From contig JAJVIC010000006.1 in assembly GCA_022072225.1 (NCBI GenBank), positions 261,785 to 325,784 of the forward strand: a stretch of DNA of 64,000 bases, given 5' to 3'. This DNA is from Bacteroidia bacterium. Lineage in GTDB: Bacteria; Bacteroidota; Bacteroidia; SXHM01. A program made the position numbers and the translations under genes. Below the pieces are notes generated by a model. That model made no database searches, was not told where the DNA came from, and saw only the letters and a list, made by a program, of their open reading frames with translations. Every line of letters starts with the position of its first letter. Position 1 is the first letter of the stretch. Below are positions 25,963-36,600 of the stretch, in pieces.

Positions 25963-27891
25963 ATGAATATAAAACGACTCATTGTACTGGCAGTAATACT
26001 TTGTTTCATTGCTGTTATGTCTGTTTTCAGTCCCGGACAAAATCAGGTATCTGCCCGTTTCCATACCGAAGAAGAATTAAAAGCTTTTGCTGACCACAGC
26101 CGTGCTCCCATAGGCGAGGGACAATACTTTCTTAACTCGTTCCGTTGCAGCGGATGCCATGGCAAAGACTCATCCGGCAACGCCAATGTAAACGAAGCAG
26201 GCGATGATGTGAACCTGTATGACCACTGGCAACCCAGCATGATGGCCAACAGCGCACGCGACCCTTTGTGGCGCGCCAAAGTAAGCCAGGAAATAACCAC
26301 GAACCCCGCACATGCAGGCGAACTGCAGGACAAATGCACCAGTTGTCACGCACCCATGGGACGTTATACAAAATTCTATCACGAAGAAGGTCACTACACC
26401 ATGGCCGAAATTGATGGCGACAGTCTTGCCTATGATGGTGTTTCGTGTGCAGGTTGTCATACCATTGGCGAAGCAGGTTTGGGAACTATGTTCTCGGGCA
26501 ACATACCGTATGATACCACCCGCAGAGCTTATGGTCCTTTTCCAAATCCCGAAACAGGGCCCATGTTGTTATACGAAGGATACACGCCTACCTTTAGTTT
26601 GCACATGGACAAATCAGGAGTATGCTCACCCTGCCATACGCTCTATACCAACACTGCCGACCTTGACGGAAACCTTACCGGAACAACTTTTCCCGAGCAG
26701 GTTACCTATCACGAGTACCTTAATTCATCCTTCCCTGCCGAAAGCATTACGTGTCAGAAATGCCACATGCCCCGCATTGAAGATCCTATTATTATAGCCA
26801 ACGGATTAAGCGGATTAACACCGCGCACACCGTTTAACCAGCACACCTTTCAGGGAGCAAATTATTTTATGCTCAACCTGATGAAAGAAAACAAAGAGGC
26901 ACTGGGCATTACTGTTGAAGACTGGAAATATGACACCACCCTTGCCGCTACCGCGCGTTCGCTCAAAGAGCAAAGTATAAACCTTGATTTGGTTTTAGAC
27001 AGCCTTACTGCCGACACGGCCTTCTTTACCGTAAAGCTGCTCAACAAAGCAGGACATAAGTTTCCTTCGGGCTATCCTTCGCGCAGGGCAGTAGTGCAGT
27101 TTGTTGCGCTTAACGCGAATAACGATACCGTTTTTAAATCAGGCATTTTCGGAAGCGGCTCGCGTGTTAACGGTGAAGACACACAGTACGAACCCCACTA
27201 CAATGTTATCAATCAAACCCACCAGACACAGATCTATGAAATGGTAATGGGCGATGTAAACAACAACTACACCTCAACGCTGGAGCGCGCTGCTGTTATG
27301 CTCAAAGATAACCGCATACCACCAGATGGTTTTACAAGTTCATCATCGGTTTATGATACCGTTGCAATCGTTGGAACAGGAAACGATACCGACTTTAATT
27401 ACCAGAACTCAACCGAAGGCTCGGGCACCGATGAGGTGCATTACCACGTTCCCGTTGCAGGCTTTTCAGGTAATATATCAGCCTATGCCCGTATGTATTA
27501 CCAAACCATTCATCCCAAATTTCTTGACGAGATGTTTGACCTCAACACTCCGCAGATAAACACCTTCCGTGGCATGTATCAGGCAGCCGACAAAACACCT
27601 TTCCTGATGCAGCACGACAGTTTGCTCAACGTACAACTCATTACAGGTATTGCCGAACAGCAAAACGAACTGATGGTATATCCCTCACTTACGTTTGACG
27701 GAAGAATCTCTGTGTCTTCGCCTGCGGATATTAATACCATAACAGTTTACAATGCAGAAGGCAAATTAATCTTTGTTCATAACAGTAATTCACGACAAGC
27801 CCGTATCGTTTTACCCGAAACCTCCGGCATTTATTTTATTGTAATTCAAACCGCCAATAAAACTTTTCACCGAAAAGTGTTGCGCCAATAA
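25963..27891 (+). CDS. Pentaheme cytochrome c with T9SS sorting domain
   Basis: A 642-residue exported multiheme cytochrome. Leader/TM at 1-31 (LIVLAVILCFIAVMSVF). Five CxxCH heme sites: CSGCH (62-66), CTSCH (125-129), CAGCH (162-166), CSPCH (221-225) and CQKCH (264-268), with extra His that may be distal ligands. A large C-terminal beta domain (about 300-560) follows, then a T9SS type A-like ending (SLTFDGRISVSS, VYNAEGKLIFVH, SGIYFIVIQ). Heme attachment takes place in the periplasm and the sorting domain predicts delivery to the cell surface, so it may carry electrons at the surface. No redox partner is adjacent. Confidence 0.9.
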   Translation: MNIKRLIVLAVILCFIAVMSVFSPGQNQVSARFHTEEELKAFADHSRAPIGEGQYFLNSFRCSGCHGKDSSGNANVNEAGDDVNLYDHWQPSMMANSARDPLWRAKVSQEITTNPAHAGELQDKCTSCHAPMGRYTKFYHEEGHYTMAEIDGDSLAYDGVSCAGCHTIGEAGLGTMFSGNIPYDTTRRAYGPFPNPETGPMLLYEGYTPTFSLHMDKSGVCSPCHTLYTNTADLDGNLTGTTFPEQVTYHEYLNSSFPAESITCQKCHMPRIEDPIIIANGLSGLTPRTPFNQHTFQGANYFMLNLMKENKEALGITVEDWKYDTTLAATARSLKEQSINLDLVLDSLTADTAFFTVKLLNKAGHKFPSGYPSRRAVVQFVALNANNDTVFKSGIFGSGSRVNGEDTQYEPHYNVINQTHQTQIYEMVMGDVNNNYTSTLERAAVMLKDNRIPPDGFTSSSSVYDTVAIVGTGNDTDFNYQNSTEGSGTDEVHYHVPVAGFSGNISAYARMYYQTIHPKFLDEMFDLNTPQINTFRGMYQAADKTPFLMQHDSLLNVQLITGIAEQQNELMVYPSLTFDGRISVSSPADINTITVYNAEGKLIFVHNSNSRQARIVLPETSGIYFIVIQTANKTFHRKVLRQ

Positions 27892-27954
27892 TTAATTTCA
27901 TCTACTTTACCGCCTTATAAGGCTGATACCCATTAATATTAATCAATAAACTCT

Positions 27955-30825
27955 ATGAAAATTTTTACTCTTAAACGTGCGGCTCTTGCTTGTTGTTTTG
28001 CTTTCGCAGGCAGCAGCGCAGCTCTTGCACAACTTTCGTTTACCAACTCTAATTCAAGATTAGATGTAATGACCAACAGCGGTTGCGTTGTATCGGTAAC
28101 TGATGTAAACTTTGATGGCTTGGATGATTTAGTCAGAATGGATCAGGGCCACCTTGTAAACGTTGACATACAGGAGCGCGATGGCAACTTTACCAATTAC
28201 TATATCCGCGACAACGGAGGAGGCAGTTCATGGGGTATGGCTGTTGCCGATATTGACCAGAACGGTTACAAAGACATTATTGCTGACGGTTCGGGAGGTA
28301 TTAACCTTATCAAACTTTTCTGGAACGGAACTACATTTACTTCAACCAGCACTACACTTCCCAACTCAGGTTTCTTTTTACAGAACATAACCATTTGCGA
28401 TGCAAATAACGATGGTTGGCTTGATGTATTTTGCTGTGATGATGATGATGCAAGCACCTTGTATGTAAACAATGGTTCAGGAACATTAGCCATATCAAAC
28501 ATTATCAACTTTGCACTTAATCCCGGCACTAATTACAATGGCGACCCTGCCGACTCAGGCAACTACGGCAGCGTATGGACCGACTTTGATGGTGACAACG
28601 ACCTTGATCTTTTTGTGGCACACTGCCGTCAAAGCACTTCAAGTTCTACCGATCTGCGCAGAAAAGACCGTTTGTTTGTAAACGATGGCAATAACAATTA
28701 CACCGAACAAAGTACTGCTTATGGAATAGAACTTCCCGGTGCTTACCTGCAAACATGGACTGCTATGTTTGGTGATATTAATAACGATGGAGACTTTGAC
28801 CTTGGTTTGGTTAATCACGATGTAGGCAGCCAGATACTGGAAAATGACGGAACAGGTCACTACACCAACATTACCACCGGTTCAGGTTTTACTTACTCAG
28901 GGAACTACATTGAATCGGTAATGGAAGATTTTGATAACGATGGATATGTTGATATTCTAATCTCTGGTCCGGAGTGGAAAATGTTTATGAACGATGGCGA
29001 TAATACCTTTACGCAGGCAAGCGGATTATTTGCCAATGACGGAATGTCGTCATTCGCAATCGGTGATTTGAACCACGATGGTTTTATTGATGTCTTTGCT
29101 TCGTATGGTGATATTTATGTGTCGCCAACCAACATTGACGATGTACTTTATCTCAACGATAAAAACCCGAATCACTTTATCACTTTTGAACTGGAAGGAA
29201 CAACCAGCAACACTGGAGCAATAGGAGCTAAGGTTTATATCTATGGCGATTTCGGAGTGCAGGTGCGCGAAGTGCGTGCAGGCGAAAGCTACGGAACCAT
29301 CAACTCATCGCAATTGCATTTCGGTTTGGGACAAAACACTTCCATCGATTCGGCAAACGTTTGGTTTCCTTCAGGAGAAACCGTTCACTTTGATGAGTTG
29401 GCAGCCGACCAGTTTGTAACCGTGGTAGAAGGTACCTGCAACATTACAGGAAACATTATCCCCGGACCGTATATCATTTGCACCGGACAAAGTTCAACAC
29501 TTACAGCTGTTGGCGGTTACACTTCTTATCTCTGGAACACAGGTGAAACCACACAATCGATTACAGCAAATTCAAGCGGTTCTTTCTTTGTAAAAGTTTC
29601 TAACGGAAGCTGCAGTAATATTTCTCCATTGATTGATCTGGAAGTTAGTCCTGACGAAACACCTTCTGTTTCAGCCGCAGGTGAACTTACTTTCTGTCAG
29701 GGAGGTTCGGTAACGTTAGACGGAATTTCGTCTTCGGCAACTTCTTACCTGTGGTCGCCCGGAGGAGCAACTACTCAATCGTTTGATGCAACCGAGTCGG
29801 GTGATTATACCTTAACCATTCAAGGTGTTTGCGGTTCGTTTACTTCGTCACCCATATCGGTTGATGTGCTGGCAGCACCTGCGCCCACTGCAAATGATGT
29901 AACACTGAGTTTCCCTGCATCTGCAACATTAACAGCAACAGGTAACAATCCGCAGTGGTACGATGCACAGTCGGGAGGCACTTTGTTGGGAACAGGAAAC
30001 ACCTATGTAACTCCTGTACTGAACAGCGCTACTACTTATTATGTTGAAGATATTACAGTATATCCCGGAGGAACACAATACACCGGCATTACCAACCACT
30101 CAGGTAACACCTTCAGCGGAAACACTACCAACGGAAATCTTGAGTTTGATGTAACCGCTAATTGCACTCTTGTTTCGGTTAAGGTTTACACCGATACACA
30201 GGGCGAGCGCGAAATACAACTGAAAAACTCAGGCGGCACGGTTATTTCAAGTACTACCGTCAACATTCCTGTAGGGGAATCGCGTGTGGATTTAAACTAT
30301 GCATTAACACCGGGCTTTAATTATGAACTGACAACCAATGCAACGGTAAACAACACCAACTTTGGCTACAACGCACCACGCCTGCAGCGTAACAGCAGCG
30401 GAGTTTCTTATCCTTATACGATAACTGATGTATTATCCATCACCGGTTCAAATCAGGGAGCGCAATACTACTATTACTTCTACGATTGGGAAGTAGAGTT
30501 GGCTTCTACTGAATGTGTAAGCGAGCGAGTTCCGGTTGTGGTTGATATTGCCACAGGAATAAACACTATGGATGCTGCTGCAATCAGTCTTTATCCAAAC
30601 CCTGCTAAAGACCGTTTGTTTGTAAGTCTTAATGATCAGGCATACAACGAAGTGTTTGTAAACATTATGGATTTGGAAGGAAGAGTTGTTGCACAACAGG
30701 CATTCTATAACACTGCGTCATCTCAAAATCTTGAAATCGGTTTAACCAGCCTTGCAGAAGGTGTTTACATGGTTAAAGTAATTGCAGACGGAACAGAAAG
30801 CGTTTACAAAGTGGCGGTGAAGTAA
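27955..30825 (+). CDS. FG-GAP/VCBS and ASPIC-UnbV protein with T9SS domain
   Basis: A 956-residue exported protein. Leader ends in SSAALAQ. Residues about 25-400 are FG-GAP/VCBS beta-propeller repeats rich in calcium-type DxDxDG loops (DVNFDGLDDL, DIDQNGYKDI, DANNDGWLDVF, DFDGDNDLDLF, DINNDGDFDL, DLNHDGFIDV). An ASPIC/UnbV module (about 415-490; VREVRAGESYGTINSSQLHFGLG) follows, as in the classic FG-GAP-ASPIC/UnbV architecture. Then come Ig-like modules (about 500-880) and a T9SS type A domain (SLYPNPAKDRLFVSL, IMDLEGRVVAQQ, AEGVYMVKVI). Likely a surface adhesin-like protein. It lies 63 bp after the cytochrome gene and could share a transcript. A strong terminator follows. Confidence 0.92.
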   Translation: MKIFTLKRAALACCFAFAGSSAALAQLSFTNSNSRLDVMTNSGCVVSVTDVNFDGLDDLVRMDQGHLVNVDIQERDGNFTNYYIRDNGGGSSWGMAVADIDQNGYKDIIADGSGGINLIKLFWNGTTFTSTSTTLPNSGFFLQNITICDANNDGWLDVFCCDDDDASTLYVNNGSGTLAISNIINFALNPGTNYNGDPADSGNYGSVWTDFDGDNDLDLFVAHCRQSTSSSTDLRRKDRLFVNDGNNNYTEQSTAYGIELPGAYLQTWTAMFGDINNDGDFDLGLVNHDVGSQILENDGTGHYTNITTGSGFTYSGNYIESVMEDFDNDGYVDILISGPEWKMFMNDGDNTFTQASGLFANDGMSSFAIGDLNHDGFIDVFASYGDIYVSPTNIDDVLYLNDKNPNHFITFELEGTTSNTGAIGAKVYIYGDFGVQVREVRAGESYGTINSSQLHFGLGQNTSIDSANVWFPSGETVHFDELAADQFVTVVEGTCNITGNIIPGPYIICTGQSSTLTAVGGYTSYLWNTGETTQSITANSSGSFFVKVSNGSCSNISPLIDLEVSPDETPSVSAAGELTFCQGGSVTLDGISSSATSYLWSPGGATTQSFDATESGDYTLTIQGVCGSFTSSPISVDVLAAPAPTANDVTLSFPASATLTATGNNPQWYDAQSGGTLLGTGNTYVTPVLNSATTYYVEDITVYPGGTQYTGITNHSGNTFSGNTTNGNLEFDVTANCTLVSVKVYTDTQGEREIQLKNSGGTVISSTTVNIPVGESRVDLNYALTPGFNYELTTNATVNNTNFGYNAPRLQRNSSGVSYPYTITDVLSITGSNQGAQYYYYFYDWEVELASTECVSERVPVVVDIATGINTMDAAAISLYPNPAKDRLFVSLNDQAYNEVFVNIMDLEGRVVAQQAFYNTASSQNLEIGLTSLAEGVYMVKVIADGTESVYKVAVK

Positions 30826-30861
30826 TAGCCTTACCCTCACCCTCTCCAAAAGAGAGAGAAC

Positions 30862-30894
30862 AAAAAAGCTCTGCCAATCGGCAGAGCTTTTTTT
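30862..30894. terminator. Bidirectional intrinsic terminator
   Basis: GCTCTGCC (30868-30875), loop AATC, GGCAGAGC (30880-30887), flanked by A6 and T7. It lies between the stop codons of converging genes at 30825 and 30932 and works on either strand. Confidence 0.92.
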
Positions 30895-30931
30895 ATTCGT
30901 CTCTCCTCTTTGGGGTAGCCGGAGGGGCTGT

Positions 30932-31201
30932 TTATTCTTTCTCCATCAACTCTTTTATCTTCCTTTCTTCCCAATCTTTTCCAAATTGGTTAAAGACAAA
31001 AACTCCGCAAAAATGCCAGAACAATCCAAATCCCCAACCAAACAAGGGCCAGTAAAACCATAATTCGTTCGGGTTGGTCAAAAGATTAACGGCTATCATA
31101 AATATGTTGATAACCACAAAGGTTGCTAAGTGACTGTAAAAGCCTTTCAGTTCTTTGGCACGCTTTCTAGCGCGTCTGTATTTTTCGGTTTCGTTTTCCA
31201 T
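30932..31201 (-). CDS. 2TM domain protein
   Basis: An 89-residue membrane protein with the 2TM-domain layout: charged N-terminal helix with YRRARKRAKELKGFYSHLATF, TM1 (about 24-43), a loop with NELWFYWPLFGWGFGLFWH including TM2 and a charged tail (FGKDWEERKIKELM). The motif KRVKELKGFY.HL is the family hallmark. Such domains are common in Bacteroidota, sometimes fused to LytTR or LytS domains; here the domain stands alone. It lies 40 bp downstream of the TonB receptor gene on the same strand and may be co-transcribed. Confidence 0.9.
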   Translation of the reverse strand: MENETEKYRRARKRAKELKGFYSHLATFVVINIFMIAVNLLTNPNELWFYWPLFGWGFGLFWHFCGVFVFNQFGKDWEERKIKELMEKE

Positions 31202-31241
31202 GGTTATAAGATTTGTTTACACAAAGCTATAAAAATTGATT

Positions 31242-33605
31242 TTAAAACATAACCCTATACATTGCTGTAGGAAAGATACCAAACTGATAGCTGGTTGTTA
31301 TTTCTTCTTTCCGTGCATCATAGTCTTTGCGGAAAATGTTTTTGCGGTTGAGGATATTTTGCAAATCAATAAAACATTCGTGTGTTACTTTTTTGCCGTT
31401 TGATTTGAATGAGATTTTAAAGTCCAGGCGGAAATAATCTTTCAGTTTGTTTTCAAATGCCTGATCATACATGTAAACGGCAGCGCCTGTTGCAACAGAA
31501 GAATCCAAATCAACCGGAATGTAGCGTTTGCCACCGGCAAACGTAATTTTTGCATCAAAACCAACGGTTTTGTTTTGTTTCTTTTTACTTACGTTAAATT
31601 CTTTACCGCCTAAAAAGTTTACGGTGTAATTACCATTGAAGGCAGTGTTGCGCAGCACACCATCACTTCCTTTGTATTTCGATTCGTAAAGCGATGTAGT
31701 GAATAAGGAATACCATCCTTTGGAGTAAAACTTCTCAGCGGTAAATTCTAATCCATAGTTATAACCTGTTCCTTTGTTTACCAGACTGTCGGTATCAGGT
31801 GTATCAAAGTTTGCACCAGTGTTTACAAGTGAATAATAAGATGAACGCTGCTCAACGGGAAGTTTGTCTAAGTATTGAAAATACGTTTCAAACTTAAATC
31901 GCATGTTTTTCAGAGTTGTGTTATCGTAAGCCAATACTATTTGTTTGCTCTGAGATAAATTCATGTTTTTATTCGTTAACGCAGAGGTTCCGTTTGTATA
32001 ATCTGTTTCTACAAAATAGGCTTGCAGCATTTGTGTCTGGCTGTGAAACCCTGCACCAAAACTCAGCGCATTTCCTTTTCCAATATCCCATTTTAACCCC
32101 AGGCGCGGCTCAACAGCATAGCTGTTATTCAGAAAAAACTGTTGGTAATGTACTCCTGTGGTAAGCGAAAGATTATCAGTAAAGCGGTGTTGCCATTGCA
32201 TATAAGCTTGCAGCAGAAGCGAATTGCCGTTAAAGTTGCGCAGTGTTATAAAATGAGTTCCGTTAATCAAGGTGCTGTCGGTAAAATTAAAACCATAGCG
32301 GTCAAGAATAAAACCGGTTTTCACGGTATTTCGGGCATTAAACTTTTTGTTGATGCTGTAATTGGCTGTAATTTTATTTTGTGAAGAATTGTTTCGGTAA
32401 GAAGGAATTGGAGTGCCATCAACAGTACTGAGCGAATCGTCTTTTATGTTGTTACGTGTTCCCGATATGGCAATCACTAATTTTGAAAATGCTTTTTCGC
32501 TGAAGAAAAATGTGTGCGAAAAGCCAACGGCACCCATGTCGCTCCCAAAGTAATTGTCATAACCACCCGAAGCATAGGTGTCGTCTTTCTTTCCTTCGCT
32601 TTCGAGCAATTCAATGTAGCTTGTTCCGCCAACGCCAAACAGAGAAAAGATGCCGGCTTTTTTAGTCGGAAAATGAAACTTGAAAGAAACATCCTGATAG
32701 AGTGGTAACGCACCACCCGAACCAAAATCAACACCAAACAAAGCAACCAATGCAAGAACAGAATAACGGTAGTTGACAAGATAACTTGCTTTGTGCTTCT
32801 TTGAAAAGGGTCCTTCCAGTCCAACTTCAATTCCGTTAAATCCAACCTGGGCCATGTATTCGCGCCTCTCGTTATTTCCATGCCGCATGCGTAAATCAAA
32901 AACACCCGACATGGCATTGCCGTACTCGGCAGGAAAAGCTCCGGTAAAAAAATCAGAACGATCAAGAACGTTGTTATTCAGAATGTTTATAGGACCACCT
33001 GTTGAGCCCAGATTGCCAAAGTGACTTGGATTCGGAATATCAACACCATCCAATCGGTATAGTAAACCAAGTGGTGAGTTTCCGCGAATGATGATGTCGT
33101 TGCGCGCATCATCCGCTTCAGTAACACCTGCAAAATTGGCGGCCATACGCGCAGGGTCGTTGCGCGAACCTGCATATTTGCGCGTGTCTTCAACTGTAAA
33201 AGAACGTGCGCTTACCGTTGCCATTTCGTTCAGCGTTTGTGATTTGTCAACTTCTCCGCGTATAACAACTTCTTTTCCCATTACTATACTTTCTTCCAAA
33301 TCAATGTCAATTACTGTTTCTTTTCCTGTAATAACAATAATGGGAATAACAGTTTCCTTGTAACCGAGATAGGAAATTTTTAGTTGTCTTCGTCCAACAG
33401 GAACACCGCTTATTTTAAAGACACCTTCTTCATTAGTAGCCGCACCGAGTGTTTTTAACGAATCGATAACAACAACTACACTTGCTCCCGGCAAAGGAGC
33501 TTGAGATTGTTTGTCCACTACTTTTCCGCGAATAGTTTGCAGGTAATTTTGCGACTGAACAGTGGTGAAAATGAAAAGAAAAAAAGAAAGAAATAAAATG
33601 CGCAT
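31242..33605 (-). CDS. TonB-dependent receptor with carboxypeptidase-regulatory-like domain
   Basis: A 787-residue outer-membrane receptor; start at the ATG at 33605 (leader RILFLSFFLFIFTTVQSQ), supported by a perfect -7 box 7 nt upstream. It has an N-terminal carboxypeptidase-regulatory-like domain (IRGKVVDKQSQAPLPGASVVV), a plug (about 125-225; IIRGNSPLGLLYRLDGVDIPNP, NVLDRSDFFTGAFPAEYGNA) and a barrel. The VEDTRKYAGSRNDPARMAANF segment matches the receptor group that often appears with no SusD partner. Ligand unknown. It is divergent from the adenylate-cyclase sensor gene. Confidence 0.92.
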   Translation of the reverse strand: MRILFLSFFLFIFTTVQSQNYLQTIRGKVVDKQSQAPLPGASVVVVIDSLKTLGAATNEEGVFKISGVPVGRRQLKISYLGYKETVIPIIVITGKETVIDIDLEESIVMGKEVVIRGEVDKSQTLNEMATVSARSFTVEDTRKYAGSRNDPARMAANFAGVTEADDARNDIIIRGNSPLGLLYRLDGVDIPNPSHFGNLGSTGGPINILNNNVLDRSDFFTGAFPAEYGNAMSGVFDLRMRHGNNERREYMAQVGFNGIEVGLEGPFSKKHKASYLVNYRYSVLALVALFGVDFGSGGALPLYQDVSFKFHFPTKKAGIFSLFGVGGTSYIELLESEGKKDDTYASGGYDNYFGSDMGAVGFSHTFFFSEKAFSKLVIAISGTRNNIKDDSLSTVDGTPIPSYRNNSSQNKITANYSINKKFNARNTVKTGFILDRYGFNFTDSTLINGTHFITLRNFNGNSLLLQAYMQWQHRFTDNLSLTTGVHYQQFFLNNSYAVEPRLGLKWDIGKGNALSFGAGFHSQTQMLQAYFVETDYTNGTSALTNKNMNLSQSKQIVLAYDNTTLKNMRFKFETYFQYLDKLPVEQRSSYYSLVNTGANFDTPDTDSLVNKGTGYNYGLEFTAEKFYSKGWYSLFTTSLYESKYKGSDGVLRNTAFNGNYTVNFLGGKEFNVSKKKQNKTVGFDAKITFAGGKRYIPVDLDSSVATGAAVYMYDQAFENKLKDYFRLDFKISFKSNGKKVTHECFIDLQNILNRKNIFRKDYDARKEEITTSYQFGIFPTAMYRVMF

Positions 33606-33612
33606 GAGCCTG

Positions 33613-33620
33613 CAAATGTA
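33613..33620 (-). promoter_or_regulatory. -7 promoter box (TACATTTG) of the TonB receptor
   Basis: Perfect TAnnTTTG on the minus strand ending 7 nt before the ATG at 33605; the -33 position reads TTCA, a weak match. Confidence 0.5.
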
Positions 33621-33646
33621 ATTTCTTACAGAACTTAATTGAAGCG

Positions 33647-33677
33647 TTTTTAAATTCGCCTGCATTCCTTATGTTTG
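33647..33677 (+). promoter_or_regulatory. Promoter of the adenylate cyclase gene
   Basis: TTTT (33647-33650), exactly 19 bp, then perfect -7 box TATGTTTG (33670-33677). It excludes the TTG at 33675 as start codon and points to the GTG at 33699. Confidence 0.6.
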
Positions 33678-33698
33678 CATAGAACATTTTTGATTCAA

Positions 33699-36600
33699 GT
33701 GAAGCCATCGTTTTATCCATTCTCTACTTTTTTTCGCAGGGCAATACTTCTGCTTTTAATACTTACCAATGGTCAATGGTCAATCGTTAATTGCAGGGCA
33801 CAGGAAGGCAGCTCTTACATCACCAACTTTAACCTGAGCGAGTCAGTATACAGTAACCAGAATTGGGCCATAGTTCAGGATAACGATGAGGTAATGCTCT
33901 TTGCCAACAGAAGAGGCATACTCACTTATGACGGAGCTTTTTGGAACGAGACCACTTTGCCCGATATTGTTTTTACGCTGGTTGCCGATCCGCAGAAAGG
34001 TAGAATATATGCGGGTTGTCGCAATGGATTTGGATACCTTAGTAAAGACGAAAAAGGAATTTATAATTATACCGAACTTTCGGCTACCCTGAAAAACACC
34101 GCAGATATTTCAAAAATTGAATTGACTGAACAAGAAGTCTTTTTTTACAACACAGAAGGAATAAGTCGCTGTTTGCTCAGTAATCTCAACAATACACGTC
34201 AGTGGACAACTAACGCTGAAAATCCTTTTGCAGGAACTGTTAAACTAAAGGACAAAATTTATGTACTGATATCCGGCAAAGGATTACATGTAATTGAAAA
34301 TGACAGTTTGCGGTTAATTAATGCAATTTTCCCAACTCCCGCTGAAATTCTTTTTAGTGTTCGCTATGACGAAAATAAGGTACTTGTAGGAACAGGCAGT
34401 GATGAACTTTTTCTTTTTGACGGGAAGTCATTTACAAAGTTTGTGTTTGAAGGTCAAAAGCATGTTGCCGAAAATCTGCTGGCAAACGGCTTGGAATTGA
34501 GTGAGAATGAAATAGTAATTTCAACCCTTACCGGTGGATGCCTTATTGTTGATAAGAAATCAGGAGCAACACTGCAATCAATAAATTATCGAACAGGTTT
34601 GCCCGATGATGAATTATATGCAATCGGCAAGGACCGTAATAATGGACTTTGGCTGTCACATGAATTCGGACTAAGCCGGATTGATAATAGTCTTCCTGTC
34701 CGAAACTTCAGTTCATACCCCGGCCTTGAAGGCAACTTGAACGCTGTTGCTACAGTTGCTCAAATATTATACGTAGCAACAAGTCAGGGAGTATATTACC
34801 TTACCAAGACTTTCGATACACAGGAAGTAAAAAAACTTATACAGCTTCAGGATAAAGAAAAACTTGAAAGGTTAAAATCGGAAGAAAAAAAGCAGCAAAC
34901 AGGTCAGGCAGATTTGCAAAAATTGTTTGACACACCAATTCAGGAATCGCAAACAGAGAAGTCTGTGAAAGAGCTGAAGAAAGAACAACGTGAAGAAAAA
35001 AAGAAAAAGAACAAAGACAAATGGAACTCATTATTTGGCTCAAAAAAGAAAAAAACACTAAAACAAGGAATTGAAGACGCGCCTGCTGAAGAAGAAGTAC
35101 AGGAAGAAATAACCCAGCCCGAAGATGAAAAGCAACCGGAAGTTGTTTTACAAGCTACAAGCAAACAAGCGGAAAAATTTATTGAAAAGCCCGCAATAAT
35201 TAAATCAGAAGAACCTTCACCAGTTCAGACAAAATTCGGGACCTATATTTTCAAAAAAGTTTCAGGATTAAATGAAAAATGTAAACAAATGGTTGCGTTT
35301 AAAGACCAGTTGTTAGTTGCTACCAACATGGGCCTGTATGTGGTTAAAAATAATGCTGCAAAAGTTCTGGTAGCTGACCGTTATGTCAATTGTATTTCTG
35401 CTTCAGTAAATAATAATCGTTATTATGTCGGAACCAACAACGGAGTTTTATCGGTAAAATGGACAGGAAATGACTGGATAGTTGAAAACGGATTTGAAAA
35501 TTTCAGCAGCCCTGTTTATTCAATAACTGAGGATCGCGGAAAAAATTTATGGCTTGGCAGTGACGGTGTGGTTTATAATACTTTGCTTAGCGAAAATACA
35601 GCAGCAGCTGCAATAAAAATGTATGCATTTGATAAGGATTACGCTGAAAAAGTTATTACAGGAAGAGTAGATGGCAAGGTTCATTTCTTTCTTTCATCAG
35701 GAATATACACGTATGATGCGACTAATGATTCTCTCATTAACGCAGATAAAACATCAGACGGTGTAATTAAAAATTATAACAGACGCTATGTCTCTTCGCA
35801 GGAGGATATTACCTGGAGTTTTAATAATAACGAAAAGAGATGGAAGAGTTACAAAAATAATCCTTCACAAAATCTGATATTCTCTGCATATCTCGATTTG
35901 TTTGACGGTATTCAGAACATATTTGTTGACGGACAAGGAAACTTTTGGGTAATAGACGGAGAAAATACACTTTATAAAATTTTGCCGTCAGAAAAATTTA
36001 TGGAGATGCACGACTTTAACGTGTATATCCGGGGAGTTTCAGATAATCAGGAAAATAGTTTTTCGCTTGAAAAATTGGTGGTTGATGCATCCAACAATAT
36101 GCTGTCATTTAAGATAGCAGCCCCGTATTATCTTAAAACCGATGCAACAGAATTCCAATACATTATTGACGGTCTTATGACCGATTGGAGTAAATGGGAT
36201 TCAAAATCAGAGATTGGTCCTTTTCCTCTTCCTCCCGGTGATTATACACTAAGAGTGCGCGCCCGTAATATACTTGGAACAGTGAGCCCTGAAAAAACGT
36301 TGTCGTTTTCTATTAACCCTCCATTTTACAAAACTTGGTATTTCTATCTGCTTTATGTATTAGCGGGCGCAGGATTGGTTTGGCTTTTCATACGTTTCCG
36401 TGAGGCAAGCCTTAAACGTGAGCAGGCTGTACTGGAAGAAAAAGTACGAATTCGAACAGCCGAGCTTGCAGCGCAAAAAGAAAAAACAGAAGAATTGTTG
36501 CTTAATATTCTTCCGCATGATACAGCAGAAGAACTGAAATCAAAAGGTTATGCAACAACCCGCTTTTACAACATGGCTTCGGTGATGTTTACTGATTTCA

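Noticed and set aside
32477-32965. 162-codon minus-strand frame in another phase
   Set aside because: Overlaps the second TonB receptor in a different frame; the receptor frame has plug and barrel motifs.
33675-33698. TTG start for the adenylate cyclase gene
   Set aside because: It overlaps the -7 box TATGTTTG (33670-33677); a transcript would begin downstream, so GTG 33699 is preferred.
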